Shown here piece by piece: positions 1 through 7,600 of a stretch of 64,000 nucleotides of DNA. Numbering within the stretch: the first letter of the stretch is position 1; the number at the start of each line of letters is the position of its first letter. The stretch is from NCBI GenBank assembly GCA_028339155.1, contig JAOLBK010000002.1, positions 1-64,000 on the forward strand, in the 5' to 3' direction. The position numbers and the translations under genes were made by a program. The DNA is from Litorivicinus sp. (GTDB lineage Bacteria > Pseudomonadota > Gammaproteobacteria > Pseudomonadales > Litorivicinaceae). The notes under the pieces are model-generated. The model had not been told where the DNA came from, did not search any database, and was given only the letters and a program-made list of their open reading frames with translations.

Positions 1-320
1 ACTGTATCTGCTAGTTCTGCCTCCGTAACCACGGCATCCTCAGTCGCTTCTGGCGGAGTGGCGATTGTTTCAGGCAGCGCCACGGTTGTTTCTTTTGGTC
101 CGACATTGCGCGACGTTTCCGCCGAATCGTCAGCTTCTGTTTTCTTTGGATCGGCTACGCGAGCGGTCTCGACTTGGTCTGCAGCTATCGCTGCTGCTGC
201 TGCTGCCCGCTCTGTTTGCTCTTTCGCTCGTTGCGCATAATTGGCATCAGCAATAACAACTGGCGCAACGCACACAAATACGAACGCTAAAAATTTCGCT
301 TTGAGGTACTTTAAATACAT
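1..320 (-). CDS. Exported Ala/Glu-rich protein, 3' part cut by window edge
   Basis: An open frame runs leftward from an ATG at 318-320 to base 1 without a stop, giving 106 codons of a longer gene. The first 25 or so residues are a convincing Sec signal peptide: a basic start (MYLKYLKAKF), a Phe/Val/Ala-rich core, and a likely cleavage site near VVIADA. The visible mature part is low-complexity, with a run of six alanines near residues 39-45 followed by Glu/Thr/Pro/Ala-rich sequence, so it is probably disordered or a coiled linker ahead of a domain lying outside the window. An AAGGGAT Shine-Dalgarno sits just upstream of the ATG on the minus strand. I do not recognise the family. The call as a real gene is fairly safe from signal peptide plus ribosome site; the function is unknown. 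Confidence 0.6.
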   Translation of the reverse strand, partial: MYLKYLKAKFLAFVFVCVAPVVIADANYAQRAKEQTERAAAAAAIAADQVETARVADPKKTEADDSAETSRNVGPKETTVALPETIATPPEATEDAVVTEAELADT

Positions 321-859
321 CTGTATCCCTTTGGTATAAACAGTCCCTGGACAGAATGTACAGAAGACAACTGCATTGGGCAACGATTCTTGGCCGTGGC
401 GGTCCTGATGCTTAACATTTTGCTAGCTTTGATAGCGTACATGAGCGTTTCTTATTGATTATTAAAGATAATGAATGTTTTGTGCTGCGCTGGTGCGGAC
501 GCACCTCGGTTTTAGTTAAAAAAGTCTAGAAAACGTTGACCTGTAGAGACCTGCAGCCTTTCGGTTTATTTTTAATCTTCTTCTAGGATATCGGTTCAAA
601 TGGCAATTGAATGTCGCGAATGGTTGTATGATAAGCAGTATTATCGGTTTGGTTTATTTTTTAGGATACGAAGGGGTGCGGACCTCTGACGGTTAGGAAA
701 ATTTTCAATACATGAGCATAGCTATCAAGGAATGGTGCCCAATTGTAGGTACAACAATGGGTAGAATATTTTCATCAGCTGTTCCATACACCTACCTCAA
801 ACGTGGTGTGTATTATTTTGTGATTTAATTCAACACTTTATTTATAGTCGGAATTTCAT
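321..859. other. 539-bp intergenic region
   Basis: AT-rich DNA between the leftward gene ending the left edge and the rightward DUF218 gene. I see no open frame of believable length or composition. It contains the left copy of the 32-bp repeat (710-741). Promoters for both flanking genes must lie here, but I could not pick out a convincing -35/-10 pair. Confidence 0.5.
710..741 (+). repeat. 32-bp direct repeat, left copy
   Basis: Bases 710-741 match 3310-3341 in 31 of 32 positions (single G/A difference at 730 versus 3330). The shared block starts acatgagcatagctatcaag and ends in aatggtgccca. The last ten bases also equal the tail end of the tRNA-Leu gene at 12661-12670. This looks like an old attachment-site flank, with the segment between the copies (742-3309) as a possible separately acquired unit. 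Confidence 0.75.
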
Positions 860-1603
860 GTGATTTATCTTCACAAGCTATTGCCTCTGCTTGTATCGCC
901 ACTTGGTTTACTAACGGGCCTGATGTTTCTCGCTTTGTTGTTCAAGCGGCAGTGGCCGGTTTATGCGGCAATGGCGATATTGTTTCTTTGTTCCTTCCCG
1001 TTAACTGCTCGCTCCATCTGGATGAACCTTGAGTCCGAATATCCATATCAACCGATGTCCACAGTGCCTAAAGCGGATGCAGTATTGGTGCTAAGCGGTA
1101 TGTTGGGAGGCTTTGAATCTGAGTATGGGTACGTAACTGAGTGGGGTGATCCAGATAGATTCTTTGTAGGGGTGCAGTTAGTTCAATCCGGTAAGGCTGA
1201 TAAATTGATTTTTACACGTGGTCAAATGCCGTGGAGTGACCTTCCTTCCGAAGGCGAGTTGCTCAAACAAAAGGCGATAGAGATGGGTGTTGCGTCAGAG
1301 CAGATACTACTAACGTCCGCTGTTTCAAATACAGCTGAGGAATCATTAGCAGTCAAATCAGTGATGGAACAACATGGCTTCAATGAAATCATTCTGGTTA
1401 CATCAAGCTTCCACCTGCCCAGAGCAAAGCGATTGTTTGATGAAGTTGGTATCAAAACCTATCCATATTCAACTGACTTTAAAGCCGCCAATACCATACT
1501 GGATTGGTTAGACTTTATTCCTAGTGCAGAAGCTTTCAGGGACACGTCTGATGGCATCAGAGAGTACATAGGGAGACTTTACTACTGGCTTAAATTTGTG
1601 TAG
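860..1603 (+). CDS. DUF218 (YdcF/ElyC/SanA-like) membrane protein
   Basis: 247 residues. Two N-terminal hydrophobic segments (about residues 10-28 and 33-50) are followed by a soluble DUF218 domain: a beta strand with the hallmark ADAVLVLSG around residue 72, and the later motif TSSFHLPRAKRLF near residue 185 that forms the nucleotide-like pocket in this family. ElyC and SanA affect envelope integrity and peptidoglycan or lipid-carrier metabolism in enterobacteria; the precise reaction is unsettled. The start is GTG at 860, because an in-frame TAG at 845 closes the frame upstream and the nearby ATG at 858 is out of frame. No good Shine-Dalgarno is visible. The gene stands alone between repeat copies at the island's left edge. 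Family call good, biochemical role unknown. Confidence 0.8.
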   Translation: MIYLHKLLPLLVSPLGLLTGLMFLALLFKRQWPVYAAMAILFLCSFPLTARSIWMNLESEYPYQPMSTVPKADAVLVLSGMLGGFESEYGYVTEWGDPDRFFVGVQLVQSGKADKLIFTRGQMPWSDLPSEGELLKQKAIEMGVASEQILLTSAVSNTAEESLAVKSVMEQHGFNEIILVTSSFHLPRAKRLFDEVGIKTYPYSTDFKAANTILDWLDFIPSAEAFRDTSDGIREYIGRLYYWLKFV

Positions 1604-1626
1604 CTGTCTGATGGAGAGCTATCAAG

Positions 1627-1698
1627 CTATAGCCATTTCCGTAACCCTGACCCAAGAACAATAAGGGTGAGAAAAGCCGGAAAAGTAATCTGCTTCAT
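1627..1698 (-). CDS. Candidate 23-aa hydrophobic small protein
   Basis: A leftward frame of 23 codons (MKQITFPAFLTLIVLGSG then LRKWL, TAG stop at 1627-1629) is preceded by a textbook TAAGGAGAT Shine-Dalgarno centred about eight bases upstream of the ATG at 1698. The peptide has one positively charged start, a 14-residue hydrophobic stretch and a basic tail, which fits a single-pass inner-membrane miniprotein. It is convergent to the DUF218 gene and divergent from the Rap1a-like gene. No family is recognised; the ribosome site is the main support. Confidence 0.4.
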   Translation of the reverse strand: MKQITFPAFLTLIVLGSGLRKWL

Positions 1699-1850
1699 GA
1701 GTTATCTCCTTACTTTGCATGCGAGAAAAAATTGCTGTGTTATTAATTTATCCAATGGCTTACTTATGTAAAAACTAATAGGGATTAAAACGTACTGAGG
1801 AGTAGTAAAAGTGGAATTTCTACGCAAGCTGACGTCGTTCATATGCTGCC

Positions 1851-2210
1851 ATGTTTAAGGGAAAATCAAAAAATCGGACAGGGGGCGGATCCCGTGTGAT
1901 GGAATTAGTTGTAGGGCTAATCTTGTCGCAGAATGTGTTTGCAGCCGACTTTTCATATTCGTTTATGAGTGGGCAAGATCTCTTTGATGCTTTGTCCCAG
2001 AGCAATGATGTTGCTCGCGGATATTTGTTGGGTATTGCAGATTTGGGTAAAAATATTAAAGGATCTGAGTGTTTTAGGGTGCCAATGAGGGCGGATGCAG
2101 ATGAGTCTCTAATTTCGGCTTATTTAGAGTTCTGGCCGAATAATGTCGACTTTGCGAAACAGGCACCAGATGCAGTTTTGGACATGATGGTTGAACACTT
2201 TCCATGCTAA
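1851..2210 (+). CDS. Rap1a/Tai-like periplasmic immunity protein
   Basis: 119 residues from the first ATG. A hydrophobic stretch (VMELVVGLILSQNVFA, residues 16-31) ends in a signal-peptidase-like AxA site before ADFSYS. The mature ~85 residues follow the Rap1a/Tai pattern: a start of the form SGQDLFDALSQ, a central GYLLGIADLG helix, a lone Cys (SECFRVP), and a C-terminal half ending AVLDMMVEHFPC. Family members are periplasmic proteins that neutralise type VI secretion amidase effectors. No effector, VgrG or other secretion gene lies beside it, so here it is an orphan, possibly a defensive stray immunity gene. The start is unsure: ATG at 1851 lacks a ribosome site, while GTG 1896 or ATG 1899 follow a GGGGGCGGA stretch and would still leave a short signal peptide. 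Confidence 0.6.
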   Translation: MFKGKSKNRTGGGSRVMELVVGLILSQNVFAADFSYSFMSGQDLFDALSQSNDVARGYLLGIADLGKNIKGSECFRVPMRADADESLISAYLEFWPNNVDFAKQAPDAVLDMMVEHFPC

Positions 2211-2361
2211 TTTTAATTTATTCCAAGGTTGATCACTTATGAGTTTTTTTTAATACTTTTGTCTAAATTTTTCAGGATTTTATGGAATTAATGTGCTCTT
2301 TCGGACTATGGTCGAAAATAGTTATAACGTTAGAACAAATAGTATTGTTAGAGTGAGAATC

Positions 2362-2529
2362 GTGAATAAGATAGCTGTATTGATTTTATTAGCAGTTTTT
2401 TGTGTAGGAATCTCCGGATCCTTCACTCAATCCGTGCATGCTTCTGAACCCGAGGTATGCGCTGATGGGAAGCCCTGCGACTCTGATGAGGACTTGGAAG
2501 ATTCTTGCTCTGATGACGAAGTCATTTAG
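2362..2529 (+). CDS. Small secreted acidic Cys-containing protein
   Basis: A 55-residue product if started at the GTG at 2362: VNKIAVLILLAVFCVG forms a signal-peptide core, with probable cleavage after SVHA, leaving a 29-residue acidic tail (SEPEVCADGKPCDSDEDLED then SCSDDEVI) with three cysteines. A longer frame begins at 2293 but adds a basic, non-hydrophobic leader that would spoil the signal peptide. No homologous family is recognised. It lies 52 bp ahead of the rhodanese gene on the same strand and may be co-transcribed with it. Both are exported and Cys-bearing, so a shared redox or sulfur role is conceivable but unproven. Confidence 0.45.
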   Translation: MNKIAVLILLAVFCVGISGSFTQSVHASEPEVCADGKPCDSDEDLEDSCSDDEVI

Positions 2530-2581
2530 GCAAAGTGAAGTGATAAAAAAAAAATAAAAATAAAAATAAAAGGAAAAGTAT

Positions 2582-3244
2582 ATGAATTTAGTGAAATCTT
2601 TTGTTAGTGCCATTTTGGGCACAACTATCGTGATTACTGCTGTCTCTGTACAAGCAGAAAGCAAGCCAGTAGGCATTGGATTTGGTGGTTTGACTGAGGT
2701 GGCGGTTAAGCACAAGGGTAAGACAGTTGTGATTAAGCGTAATCAAAACAACGATGCAATGGTTGATCCTTCATTCGCTAAGACATCTCGCGCATGTCCC
2801 CCTTTCTGTATTCAGCCCATTTCCTTGGCGCCTGGAGTCGACACGATTGGAGAAATAGAGATGCTGGATTACCTGGCTCAAATGTCCGGTGGGGATGATT
2901 CGATTATGGTAATCGACAGTAGAACACCTAATTGGGTCGAACGCGGCCAAATCCCGGGTGCTGTGAATTTGCCATGGACGCTTTTGAATACTGCTAAAGG
3001 AGCAGATCCTATTTCGATCGGAGAGATTATGGAGAATGAGTTTGGTGCAACGCAATTTGACGGCTTATGGAAATTTGGCGCCGTTAAAACTTTGGTGATG
3101 TACTGTAACGGGATGTGGTGCGGCCAATCACCGGCGAACATTAAGGCGCTCCTTGACTTCGGCTATCCCGCCCACAAAATAAAATGGTACCGTGGTGGTA
3201 TGCAGAATTGGGCAAATTTGGGTCTTACTATAGTAAAGCCTTAA
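2582..3244 (+). CDS. Exported single-domain rhodanese
   Basis: 220 residues with a Sec signal peptide (MNLVKSFVSAILGTTIVITA, cleavage near VQAES). The mature protein has a ~60-residue N-terminal extension containing a CPPFC pair, then a rhodanese domain: VIDSRTPNWVERGQIPGAVN at about residues 106-125, and the active-site loop YCNGMWCGQSP with the predicted catalytic Cys at residue 175 and a second Cys at 180. Rhodaneses carry persulfide sulfur on that Cys; extra cysteines in an exported form suggest a periplasmic sulfur-transfer or redox job. The AAAAGGAAAAG ribosome site follows an A-rich tract. The gene is closed by a very strong terminator at 3245-3305. Domain call is firm; substrate unknown. 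Confidence 0.8.
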   Translation: MNLVKSFVSAILGTTIVITAVSVQAESKPVGIGFGGLTEVAVKHKGKTVVIKRNQNNDAMVDPSFAKTSRACPPFCIQPISLAPGVDTIGEIEMLDYLAQMSGGDDSIMVIDSRTPNWVERGQIPGAVNLPWTLLNTAKGADPISIGEIMENEFGATQFDGLWKFGAVKTLVMYCNGMWCGQSPANIKALLDFGYPAHKIKWYRGGMQNWANLGLTIVKP

Positions 3245-3305
3245 CTAATTTCCCCACCCATAAAAAAGCCCGCAAAGCGGGCTTTTTTATGGGTGGGGAA
3301 ATTAG
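3245..3305. terminator. Perfect 29-bp-arm bidirectional terminator
   Basis: Arms 3245-3273 and 3277-3305 are exact reverse complements around an AAA loop. The inner GC stem (gcccgc/gcgggc) is flanked by AAAAAA on the left and TTTTTT on the right, so it can terminate transcription from either side. The outer 15 bp of perfect pairing is more than a terminator needs and ends five bases before the right copy of the 32-bp repeat. Confidence 0.9.
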
Positions 3306-3309
3306 CTTT

Positions 3310-3349
3310 ACATGAGCATAGCTATCAAGAAATGGTGCCCAGGAGAGGA
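3310..3349 (+). repeat. 32-bp repeat right copy fused to tRNA-Leu 3'-end copy (att remnant)
   Basis: 3310-3341 repeats 710-741 with one mismatch. 3332-3349 (atggtgcccaggagagga) is identical to 12661-12678, the 3' end of the tRNA-Leu gene on the same strand orientation, and agreement continues for 20 of 21 bases. This is the signature left at the far end of an element integrated by tyrosine recombinase into a tRNA 3' end. Confidence 0.8.
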
Positions 3350-3622
3350 TTTAGTTCCTGTACACATCACCAATGCTTCAATGATTACCTGCAATTGATA
3401 GTGTTCACTAGGCGTGAGTTCACAGTCAATACTGATAAATGTTCTTCTATTTGTGCACCCATTAAGAATGCTGATGCTAAACGTTATCAGTGCCCACTCA
3501 CATATGCCTCACTACAAACACTCCATCTGCATGTGATCACATCAGGTGCATTTAATATCCCTGAATAAACCACTTAGTTAGTTTATAGTTTTTTTGAGGT
3601 ACAAACGTTTGAAGGTAGCTCA

Positions 3623-5650
3623 ATGGCAATAATCACTTATGAAGACGGTTCTAGCTATAGTGGCGATCTTTTAGATGGCCAGTTTCATGGTGCAGGTACT
3701 TATACTTTGGCCAATGGTGATAGCTACTCAGGCGAGTGGGTAAATAATGTCGTTTCTAGTGAAGTTACTTATACTTGGGCCAATGGTGATAGCTACACCG
3801 GCGCATGGGTAAATGGTAAAGTTATTGGTGGCCTGATTGCTGGAGAAATTCCGTATTACGTGGGTACGGCAACAGTTAATAAACCAAAAACAGGTATTAA
3901 CACTGTAGATGCATTGCTATTTGATAACCCAGAAGCGTGGGCCTCCAATAAGACCTACGATAGTGGCACTTCTACGACCATAACCTACAGTTTTATTGAT
4001 CCCTCAGGGCCTTCCCTTTTTGCTGATGGCTATTACTCGCCTGATCCTGAAGTAGATTCTATTTATGGTATGTCTGTGGACCGTGGTCACCAAGAAGCTG
4101 TCAGGCTGGCATTAAGCCAATGGAGCGATGTTGCTGATCTAACCTTTGTAGAAGTTGCAGAAACGGCTGCGGAGGTGGGGACACTCCGATTTGGTTTTAC
4201 GGATCATCAATTATTAGCAGAACAACCATGGGGTTGGGGCCACGCAACATCTGCAGAGCCTATAGGCGGTGACATTTGGATTGACCAAAATCAAAATGAA
4301 GTGATACTGAGCAGCGGGGAATTGTACTTTCAAAAATATAATGAATTCTCTTATCACTTTTTAGGTGTGGTTCATGAAATTGGACATGCTCTTGGACTAG
4401 ATCATCCATTCGACGGTGTGGACACTTTGACTGCGTCTCTGGACATCAAAAACAATACAATCATGGCCTATAACACCCCAGAAAACTTTTATTATATTGA
4501 TGATTCTGGTTTTTATTATCTATTCTCAGCACCCATGGTTTACGACATTGCAGCGATCCAATATCTTTATGGGGCTCCAAGTCACAATGCTGGCGATACA
4601 GTATACAAATATGATCCAGCCAGGCCTTTTGTAGAAGCAATTTGGGATTCAGCTGGATACGACACATTGGACCTAAGCGATTTCACTAAAGCCTGTACGA
4701 TAAGTTTGGTCCCCGGAGCCTACTCAACAATCGTGTGTAACGATTGGTCTATGACCGAAAATCTGGGCATTGCTTTTGGGGCTATTATTGAGAAAGCCAT
4801 TGGCGGCTCTGGCAATGATATAATTATAGGCAACTCTGCAAATAATACTCTGCATGGTGAGGCTGGTGATGACGCCCTTAATAGTGGCTCTGGCAACGAT
4901 ACGCTAGATGGTGGCGTAGGAAACGATACGATAATCCTCGAAAGCAACGGTACCTTCGGCTCAGATTTATACGCCTACAACACCACCTCATTGCTACAAA
5001 CAGGTACAGAAGAGTGGATAGTTCTGGATGACAAAACACGCTTTGGGGACGTCATGGATGGTGGGGCTGATGTAGACACAGTCGAGCTTACAGATAGCTC
5101 AGATGCCTTCTTCCTGCATGATAACTTTGGTGGGTTTCACTCGTCTGTTACTCTTGTTGAAGACTATGACAGCCACCTTGGAGCCGCACGTATTGCGAAT
5201 ATAGAGAACATAATCTCTGGCGCAGGCGATGATATAATTGATCTCACATCCCCGGACTATTCACTCGCAGGTCAAAACATCACCGTTGATGGTGGGTCTG
5301 GGAATGACACGCTCTGGGGCTCTGATGCGAATGAAACGTTAAAAGGCGGCGAAGGTGATGACGAACTCTTTGGTGGTGCAGGAACAAATGCTTTAACAGG
5401 TGGTGCAGGTGCTGATGAGTTTCAGTTCACGAAGACATCAACGAACGACACGGTTAAAGATTTCAGCTTCAATGATGGTGATACCCTAAAGTTCGTCAAC
5501 ACTGGTGGTGCGCAGTTTGACCGTGGCAGTGTTAGCCTGACAGGTGATGTACTTTCCATCTCAGATGGAACTGACGTTCTTACCATTACCCTTGAGGGTG
5601 CTGGATTACAGTTGGACGATCTCCAGAGTGATGTCTTGATCATAGTCTGA
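3623..5650 (+). CDS. MORN-repeat / serralysin-like RTX metalloprotease
   Basis: 675 residues, no signal peptide. Residues ~4-70 hold two to three MORN repeats (YEDGSSYSGDLLDGQFHGAG; ANGDSYSGEWVN; ANGDSYTGAWVNGK). Residues ~85-380 form an M10 metalloprotease: zinc motif HEIGHALGLDH with ligands His251, His255, His261 and catalytic Glu252, a Met-turn IMAYN near residue 283, and the family's PMVYDIAAIQYLYG segment. Two blocks of nonapeptide RTX repeats follow (from ~394 and ~557, for example GGSGNDIIIGN, GGAGADEFQF), which bind calcium after export. A C-terminal hydrophobic tail ending DVLIIV is the expected type I secretion signal. No type I exporter genes are nearby, so export must use one encoded elsewhere. 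Start ATG 3623 has GAAGGT upstream. The MORN front end is unusual for a serralysin. Confidence 0.88.
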   Translation: MAIITYEDGSSYSGDLLDGQFHGAGTYTLANGDSYSGEWVNNVVSSEVTYTWANGDSYTGAWVNGKVIGGLIAGEIPYYVGTATVNKPKTGINTVDALLFDNPEAWASNKTYDSGTSTTITYSFIDPSGPSLFADGYYSPDPEVDSIYGMSVDRGHQEAVRLALSQWSDVADLTFVEVAETAAEVGTLRFGFTDHQLLAEQPWGWGHATSAEPIGGDIWIDQNQNEVILSSGELYFQKYNEFSYHFLGVVHEIGHALGLDHPFDGVDTLTASLDIKNNTIMAYNTPENFYYIDDSGFYYLFSAPMVYDIAAIQYLYGAPSHNAGDTVYKYDPARPFVEAIWDSAGYDTLDLSDFTKACTISLVPGAYSTIVCNDWSMTENLGIAFGAIIEKAIGGSGNDIIIGNSANNTLHGEAGDDALNSGSGNDTLDGGVGNDTIILESNGTFGSDLYAYNTTSLLQTGTEEWIVLDDKTRFGDVMDGGADVDTVELTDSSDAFFLHDNFGGFHSSVTLVEDYDSHLGAARIANIENIISGAGDDIIDLTSPDYSLAGQNITVDGGSGNDTLWGSDANETLKGGEGDDELFGGAGTNALTGGAGADEFQFTKTSTNDTVKDFSFNDGDTLKFVNTGGAQFDRGSVSLTGDVLSISDGTDVLTITLEGAGLQLDDLQSDVLIIV

Positions 5651-5925
5651 TCTGGAAGTAACCAAACTCAATACCATCCCACACCACTAAAGACAGCAAT
5701 AAGGTCAGTCACACCTCTAAAAAGAATAAAAAGTAGCAGAAAATAAACCTAACTAATCCTAAATATTAAACACTAATAATTTAGTGAACCAAATCTATGA
5801 ATGTAATTTCTCTCTAGTCATATATATAACCATTTTCCATCAAAGATGCTGATTGGATGTCAAGAAAGTGTGGGGTAATTAATTCATTCTGGTAATGGAA
5901 TGCACCTAGGAGTGTGTGATTCACT
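5651..5925. other. 275-bp AT-rich spacer
   Basis: Sequence between the metalloprotease stop and the next small frame. No hairpin terminator with a T-run and no promoter of good quality are visible. Confidence 0.4.
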
Positions 5926-6069
5926 GTGTCAGATAAAGAAGATACATATCGTAATAATTATAGGCTTAACTCAAGACCTTTAGATGTACACAGATGGAGT
6001 GATTATCCTGAAGTAAAACTGTTGATTGGCCGCTTATGGGATCCGACGCTATGCGCTTACTTATTTTAG
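5926..6069 (+). CDS. Small 47-aa frame overlapping the lyase-like gene
   Basis: A GTG-started frame of 47 codons (VSDKEDTYRNNYRLNSRPLD, then VHRWSDYPEV and a shorter tail) ends with TAG at 6067-6069, inside the start of the lyase-like gene. Its amino-acid composition (Arg, Trp, Tyr, Asp rich) looks like real protein rather than noise, and an AGGAG lies 13 bases upstream of the start. It may be a translated leader peptide or the surviving front of a larger gene destroyed by insertion. I cannot assign a family. Confidence 0.3.
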   Translation: MSDKEDTYRNNYRLNSRPLDVHRWSDYPEVKLLIGRLWDPTLCAYLF

Positions 6070-7268
6070 TTATACTGTTTTCCAGCTCATCATTTGGAAC
6101 TAATTTTAATAAGAAATCTGCACCAATAGTGCAGGAGCCTATCAATTTCATAGTCCCATCCGATGTGTTAGCGGATTTCGCTAAAGGCTCAGATCTAGAT
6201 AAAAAGAAATTTTGTTCGGCCTCCCCTAATTCTGTAAGTCTGGTTGATTCATATGGATCCGGCGAAAAAGAAATACCCCTATTGATTAAGGGATATAACA
6301 GCAGAATGGATAATGGACGAGACATACCATTTGCGGATGAGACAGGCCTTTTTATTTTGCGCATGTCGGAAGTGGTCACTGACGCTTGGGTCTTTAACGA
6401 TGAACGAAAAAAAGAGATTGCTTTAGGGGCCCTCAATCAATGGGCAAGTCAAGATGGATTATTAAAGACGAAATCTTGCACCCGAAATGGGAGGCTTGTT
6501 CAAGGCTGTACAGCATGGACCCAATCTGATGGTCAAGATTTATCCGACTCAAAGGACTTCTCCACGGTACAGATGTGGATTATGAAACTAGCCAATGCAT
6601 ATTTCTTTGCTCTATCAAACTTTAGACCTAATGACTCAAGGCACAAAACTATTCAAACGTGGCTTGGAGAGTTCTTCGAACGCAATAAAAGGGCTAATAA
6701 CGTCTATTTTGGGTTGGATCACGGGTGGTTCTATCCAGCCATCCTAGACAGATTGAGGCGAAATAAGTCGCCAGAGGCGCTTGTAACTAAGCTTTTGAAG
6801 GATCTAGATAAACAAGTGTTCGATGATGGATCAATGAAAGATCGTACAACCAGAGGTAACAGAGCCCTCTGGTATCACCATGACGCTGTCAAAGAAGCAA
6901 TGATCACCATTGAAATTGCACGGACTGCAGGTGTGGTGATACCAGATAAATTGAATGCTAAACTTAGCAAAGCAGGAGCGGTTTTCGTTAATGGCTATTT
7001 CGACCACTCAACTTTGGACAAGTGGGCAAAAGAAGCGCAAAACTCAGTGTACGAACAGGGAAAACAAGATTTTAAAAATAAGTTAAATCAAATGCCAAAT
7101 GGTCATTCTTGGTTCTACATATTTTCGTACCGAAATCCTCATGATCCACTAAGCATTAAATTAGATGACATGATCCGACAAGGTAATAACCAAGCTGTTA
7201 AAGATGGGCAGATCGGTATTGGTCTTGGGTGTATTTATGCTGTAGCAAAGGGTGGACGCAACCTTTGA
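6036..7268 (+). CDS. Alginate-lyase-superfamily secreted enzyme
   Basis: 410 residues; the better start is ATG 6051, giving the signal peptide MRLLILVILFSSSSFG. The mature protein is all-helical in character and follows the alginate-lyase (PF05426, PL5-like) fold: NVYFGLDHGWFY near residue 228-240 recalls the family's Asn/His site, DDGSMKDRTTRGNRALWYHH near residues 265-285 carries the Arg and Tyr-His cluster equivalent to the catalytic RGxRALHYHN of AlgL, and NGHSWFYIFSYRNP lies near the end. Known members cleave polymannuronate-type alginate by beta-elimination in the periplasm. No alginate synthesis genes are nearby, so a role in degrading algal or self polysaccharide is an inference. Sequence divergence is high; substrate may differ. 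No clear ribosome site. Confidence 0.65.
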   Translation: MGSDAMRLLILVILFSSSSFGTNFNKKSAPIVQEPINFIVPSDVLADFAKGSDLDKKKFCSASPNSVSLVDSYGSGEKEIPLLIKGYNSRMDNGRDIPFADETGLFILRMSEVVTDAWVFNDERKKEIALGALNQWASQDGLLKTKSCTRNGRLVQGCTAWTQSDGQDLSDSKDFSTVQMWIMKLANAYFFALSNFRPNDSRHKTIQTWLGEFFERNKRANNVYFGLDHGWFYPAILDRLRRNKSPEALVTKLLKDLDKQVFDDGSMKDRTTRGNRALWYHHDAVKEAMITIEIARTAGVVIPDKLNAKLSKAGAVFVNGYFDHSTLDKWAKEAQNSVYEQGKQDFKNKLNQMPNGHSWFYIFSYRNPHDPLSIKLDDMIRQGNNQAVKDGQIGIGLGCIYAVAKGGRNL

Positions 7269-7345
7269 TTCAAAGTGGTGAAAACATTTTTATCGGGCAT
7301 TTTCCACGTACAAAACAATAGATCAGAGGATGGCGGAGAGAATTT

Positions 7346-7600
7346 TTGATCCTAATTACGATCTTACTTTTGCTCGTTCTTTTATCTCTGTCGCTTCCAA
7401 GTTTTGGCGCTGACTTTAAGAAGGGACTCACTGCTTACAACAACGGAGACTATTCAACTGCCCTGAAAGAATTTACGCCGCTCGCAGAACAAGGGGATGC
7501 GGATTGGGCGTTAGAGTGGAACGGTATGATACAAATTCATATCACGCCTCTATATGGATGATGAAACTATCGAAAATGTCCTGGAGAACTTATTATGACT
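7346..7600 (+). pseudogene. Truncated, frameshifted Sel1-repeat protein
   Basis: A TTG-started frame (7346-7561) encodes a signal peptide (LITILLLLVLLSLSLPSFGA) and the first half of a Sel1/TPR-like unit: FKKGLTAYNNGDYSTALKEF then PLAEQGDADWA. Family members continue with NLGxMYxxG and many repeats; here the frame runs out at a TGA. In the next frame the DNA still reads YDTNSYHASIWMMKLSKMS up to a TAA at 7598-7600, consistent with a frameshift near 7520 and loss of the rest. Intact Sel1 proteins are exported scaffold or signalling proteins. An intact Sel1 gene with a different sequence occurs at 60933. Likely non-functional. Confidence 0.6.

Noticed and set aside
58-256. Two rightward frames of 60 and 63 codons at the left edge
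   Set aside because: They are antisense shadows of the leftward exported protein, which has a signal peptide and ribosome site.
3293-3568. 91-codon rightward frame starting inside the terminator
   Set aside because: It begins in the palindrome, runs across the repeat/att remnant, has no ribosome site and a composition (many His, Cys, Thr) typical of random frames.
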